From Tenebrio molitor (Eukaryota; Arthropoda; Insecta; Coleoptera; Tenebrionidae): DNA of 64,000 bases. Position 1 is the first letter of the stretch; the number at the start of each line of letters is the position of its first letter. The position numbers and the translations under genes were made by a program. Of this stretch, positions 60,101 to 64,000 are shown piece after piece. The notes beneath the pieces are model-generated. The model searched no databases and was not told the origin of the DNA. It worked only from the letters and a program-made list of their open reading frames with translations. The stretch lies in the NCBI RefSeq assembly GCF_963966145.1, contig NC_091055.1, forward strand, positions 4,092,001 through 4,156,000. Direction: 5' to 3'.

Positions 60101-62624
60101 AAGCAAGGACAAGGGGATAAGCAGCAACAGAAGACAGGACCGAAGGCTCGCAGAGGCAGGGTGAAGAAGGGCAAACCAAAGAAGACGATTAAAATCAACG
60201 GGTTGGATCTACTACACAACGAAACTCTTCTCAGCACCTCTCCCCAGGGTATTTATTTTTTGGAAAAACGTGGTGCACGTGTTTATCATGTTTTTGGTCC
60301 TTCAGCTATAGGGAAGAAACTGCCACCAGCTCCGGGTTGTGTCGACCAACAGTTGACGGCATTGAGTACGGAGCTCGTTCACAATGAACTTGATATACCT
60401 CAAGCACCAGCTAGCACACCTTACGGTTTACAAATACTGTTAGACATGTTCAGAGCCCAATATGTACAAATGCTAAATCAAATGAAACAACCGACGTACA
60501 AGTCGAACATCGAGAATCATATCAAGCAAGAGAAGGAAAGGAACAAGAAGTTGCAAAATCGTGCGGCGCAATTGGAGAAGCAAATTAAAGTTTTGATCGA
60601 CGACAGCGTGGCACTGTTGAAGGCTCGCATGAGCGAGTTGGGAATAAACGCTACGTCACCGGTGGATCTGTTGGCCAAAGCAAAGGAGATAGTCTGCCGC
60701 CACAAGGAGTTGCAAGCCAAGGCCAGTAAATTGCAAGGTCAAGTCGCGAGTCTGGAACAGGAGCAGAGCAATCTGGTGATGCAACGGCAGCAGGAAATCG
60801 TGGAGAAGTACAGCGGCAGGGACGCATGTCACGAGTTGTCGCCGATCGCCGCACAGGAGTACATCTTGAGGGAGATCTCTTCGACCTTGGCGCACCGCAA
60901 GAAGTTGCACAATCAAGTTTCGAGGTTGGAAGGGGAGTTGCTGTCGTTGGAGAAGACGAGCGAGGAGAGGAAGCAAGCGCAAGCTTTGGCATCCAGGCAG
61001 CAACAGACCAGCACGAAGAGCTCGCGAAAGTCACGGGAGTACAGAGCACGGTCTCAGGATTGGCCGGACGTCCCCGACATCGCCAAAATCGAAGAACAAA
61101 ATCCCGAAATCTTGGCGCAGAAAATTTTGGAAACCGGCCGAAAAATCGAGGCGAGCAAGATGTCGGCGAATTGTGGCAAAATGAACCACATTTCGGGTTC
61201 GAGCAAAAGCAGCAGTCACAGAGGTATAGTTCGCAACAACATGCCGGCGCCGCTGCCGGTGGCCAAACGTCAGAAGACTGCCAACTATGCGACGCCCGCT
61301 GCTCAAAATAACATCGCCCGATCGCAGGAAGCTCCGCGATTGACCGATTTCGAAGACAGGCTGAAGAGCATCATCACGTCGGCTTTGAACGAAGACCAGC
61401 AGAACAGAAACAGAGCTCAGTCGCATCAGATGTACAATCAGCAGCAGCAGCAACAACAGCAACAGAACTACAACGTGAATTTTCCGAATCAGTTCGCCAA
61501 GAGCGAGGATAAACACAAGTTTGGCAAGTACAACCGGTGCGAGACCGTCGTGAAACAGAACGAGGAGCGCGGTTTCGCTCATCAGGAAGGTCTGGCGAGC
61601 ATGATGGAGTGTTACCGGACCGAAGTACCAAAAATCTCGCCGCACGTTTCGCGACAGGTCCCATCCGAACAGCCGGACTACACTCAGGTGTCTCCGGCTA
61701 AGCTGGCGTTGAGACGCCACCTCTCCCAGGAGAAGTTGGCGGCGCAACACCACAACTACAACTCTTCCGATGGAATCGTCGCGACCAGGACTATAGGCGA
61801 TTTGATGTCGGGTGAAATCGAGAGGACGCTGGAAATATCGAATCAGTCGATTATCAACGCCGCTGTCGATATGAGCGACATACAAGGCACGGCGACGCTG
61901 TCGTCGCGGTCGGTGGTCAACGCCAACCTCCCGCCGCGACCGGAGAGAGTCAAGGTGGCAAACACCGAGGGCCAGAAGAAGACCGATCCGCCGATGCGCC
62001 AAGTGTACAGCCCCATCTCTCGGCCATCGTCGACCGAAGGTAACGCGCTCACGATGACGGAAGTTCGACCGTCGGAATTATCCCCTGACGGTCGGACCTC
62101 GTCGCTGCCCCCAACCTCGATAATCACTTCGTCAGGTCGGTCGGTTGCAGGTCTGGAGGGTCTGGCGTACACGCCCCTGCCCAGAGCGGAGATCAGGCCG
62201 TACCACGAGTCGTACTTCGCCGACGTGAAGCCGCCGATAGAGGGCGAGCCGATGCGTCCGAATTTCGTGGCCGAGGGTTTGGCGGCGAGCTTGCAAGCGC
62301 GCGTCCTCGCCCCGCCCCAGATCAAGGAAGAAGTGGACGTGTATGATCGGAGGGGGTACGTCCAGCAGGGATTGTTGCCTCCGATGACGCCCTACCAAGA
62401 GCAGAACGGGTCGACGATCAAGAGCGAAAGCGTCACCGATTGCCAGTACAAAAGAGAATCGCCCCTGGTGCCGGGACCGATTCGTAACTCGCTCAAACGG
62501 AATTACGATCCGCACAGGTTGGGTTTCGGTAGTAACGTCTCGCCGGAACCGCACTCGAATACGTCGACGCCTCTGGTCGACGAAGTACAAGAACCGCCTC
62601 GCGTCAGGAAGTGCACCGAAGAAG
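57176..62624 (+). CDS. Dot1l: Dot1-type histone H3 lysine-79 methyltransferase (grappa/DOT1L), 3' end outside the window
   Basis: Non-SET methyltransferase that methylates H3K79 during transcription elongation. Exons are 57176-57262, 58033-58073, 58128-58266, 58883-59626, 59802-59999, 60053-60248 and 60306-62624. Phases agree, giving 1241 codons and ending at a donor, so more exons lie beyond. The N-terminus has LKLHSPAGAEPVLYTWPL and DKHDGALEIVETIRWVCEDL. The catalytic domain follows: YEPFSPEVYGETSYDLVCQM, the S-adenosylmethionine loop DLGSGVGQVVLQMAAATP, IERADVP, NNFAFGPAVDHQLKERFADL and SWTGKPVSYYL. A Lys/Arg-rich nucleosome-binding tract (KKLRRKIPRGKQ...RRGRVKKGKPKK) follows. Coiled coils near 60500-61000 correspond to the AF10/AF17-binding region. 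There is a polyQ run near 61441, then YTQVSPAKLALRRHLSQEKL, a motif shared with human DOT1L. The upstream frame at 60041 is intron read-through, not a start. Confidence 0.95.
57263..58032 (+). other. Dot1 intron 1
   Basis: 770 bases, with no other exon or element recognised. Confidence 0.6.
58267..58882 (+). other. Dot1 intron 3
   Basis: 616 bases between the VVAL and EKGTSL codons. The open frames at 58378-58638 (plus) and 58674-58950 (minus) fall inside it and have no support. Confidence 0.65.
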
Positions 62625-64000
62625 GTAAGACGGAGTGTTCTCTGCACGGGTTATTCGTAGTATTTTTGTTTGGATCTTGTATTTTTTTGTTTGGTTTTCT
62701 TTCAGTAATTATTATTTTTCGGTATTTTTATTTGTTCATTCAGAATTAGACATATTTCTTGTGTTTAGGAACAAGTAGTGTTTTGTTGTCGCTTTAAAAA
62801 ATTACTACTAACACTTCAACAATATTATCGTGTATCTATCTGAACATTATTAAATCAAAATTCTTCAACAAGTTGTACGTTTTATCTAAATTTAAGACAA
62901 TTAGCTTTAATTACCAACACTAAAATGACAAAAAAAAATCAGTTTTTACTACTCGACATGTTTGAAAATTTTATAGATCACATAACGTTTCGGTTGAGGG
63001 TTCATTAACGCAATATCTCACCTCTTTCCTTTAACTTGTACTACTAACAGATATAATTTTCAAGTATGTGATGACATTCGAAATTACACGGAGCAACTGT
63101 TTTCTTTCTGGCAGTGCAGACAAGAATTTTATCAATTTTTACGTTCACGCTCTTTTATTATTATCACTACGTCCAGAAGTACAGCGAAGAAGAAAATATT
63201 TCAGATTTTTATCACTAGAAAAAATGAGAGCTATCGATAAATCAAAAAGTATGCAAGGAAGAAATTTCTGAGTTTCTGACAAAAAATTGAATTTGAATCG
63301 AAAATTTATGATTGTGAGCATTAAAAAAGATTGCGAAGAAAATTTATGACTGAATGAATGATGTAAAACAAAATCGAATTTGTTTAACGTTCAAACTAAA
63401 AGAATGACACTGATCTGTGAAGGATTTGGACTCTGCATCGAACATTTCGTGTCAAGTTTTCCAAAAAAAAATATTTACATTGTTGTAAACGTGTGGGAGA
63501 TCGTATTGTCGTGACAACTTTTTTTCTTGTGTTCAGCTTATGTATTGTACTTTTGGTTGTTAATTTTTGTTCACTGAAGCTTTACATTCCTCGTGCCTTC
63601 GTAAGTATTTGTCGGTCAAATTCGTACGAATCAGTCGACGACGTGACTTGTCTTCGTCGTGACCGACCCCAGACGCGCAAATAAATATTACACCACTGTT
63701 AAATTTCAACTTCATCCGAAGCACTTACGTAACACGAATTATTATTGGAACGTAAAGCTTAAATCTTTGTGCCATTGTTGGAATTTGTTTGAAAGAATCA
63801 TCAATTTCCGTGGAATAGTTTTTTTTTTTTTTTTTTTTCGAATGAAGTGTAATTTTTATCGTATTCTTTTTATTTTTCGTTTTGTAATCATAATGATTCG
63901 ATAATGAACGATTCGATTTCGGGACAACGTCGTTTTTCCACACCAGTATTTAATTAATTTTTTTTGAGCTGTTGGGCAACCGATTAATTTGTTTGTTTTG
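62625..64000 (+). other. Downstream Dot1 intron (start)
   Basis: AT-rich sequence after the GTAAGA donor at 62625. Reading on in frame would stop at 62749. I found no acceptor-exon combination with coding character before the window ends. A run of about 18 T lies near 63820. Confidence 0.55.

Noticed and set aside
62625..62749. Continuation of the Dot1 frame to a stop at 62749
   Set aside because: A GTAAGA donor at 62625 interrupts it and the following translation is hydrophobic AT-rich intron sequence, unlike Dot1.

Overview
The window is nuclear DNA from an insect. The genes are intron-split with GT/AG junctions, many introns are only 50-75 bases, all eight recognisable genes are standard animal genes, and the AT-rich spacers are full of small inverted-repeat transposons and LINE scraps. 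A short run of the CCTGA/TCAGG pentamer, the telomere unit of Tribolium and many other beetles, makes a beetle likely. That identification is an inference. Gene names below rest on recognising protein families by eye; exon borders were placed by hand from splice sites and reading phase.

Layout. At 1-1504 (minus) is the 5' part of the mismatch-repair gene Msh6, cut by the window edge. Head-to-head with it (1985-2429, plus) is a two-exon gene for a 129-residue Cys/Lys/Ser-rich protein that I cannot name. After two small DNA transposons comes Xaa-Pro dipeptidase (PEPD, minus, exons from 14619 down to 5146), whose tiny first coding exon was not found. The 16 kb above it (14620-30712) holds LINE remnants and MITEs and no convincing gene. 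A single-exon, GC-richer unknown protein of 155 aa follows at 30713-31180 (minus).

From 34.5 kb the window is gene-dense: BOLA3 (plus, mitochondrial Fe-S maturation), PDIA3/ERp57 (minus, ER disulfide isomerase), KDSR (plus, sphingolipid synthesis at the ER, divergent from PDIA3), the kinesin-13 microtubule depolymerase Klp10A/KIF2 (plus, 10 exons plus one candidate cassette exon), and the ER AMP-transferase Fic/FICD (minus, tail-to-tail with the kinesin). After a 5-kb spacer comes the histone H3-K79 methyltransferase Dot1/grappa (plus, 57176-62624 and beyond the window).

PDIA3, KDSR and Fic all act in or on the ER, but nothing shows that the cluster is functional. The less expected signals are the Cys-rich gene, two short introns that are multiples of three and stop-free (Dot1, Klp10A), an unlisted acidic exon in the kinesin gene, a telomere-repeat insert between 7-base direct repeats, a 1-kb foldback element in a PDIA3 intron, and at least nine other inverted-repeat elements forming several families.
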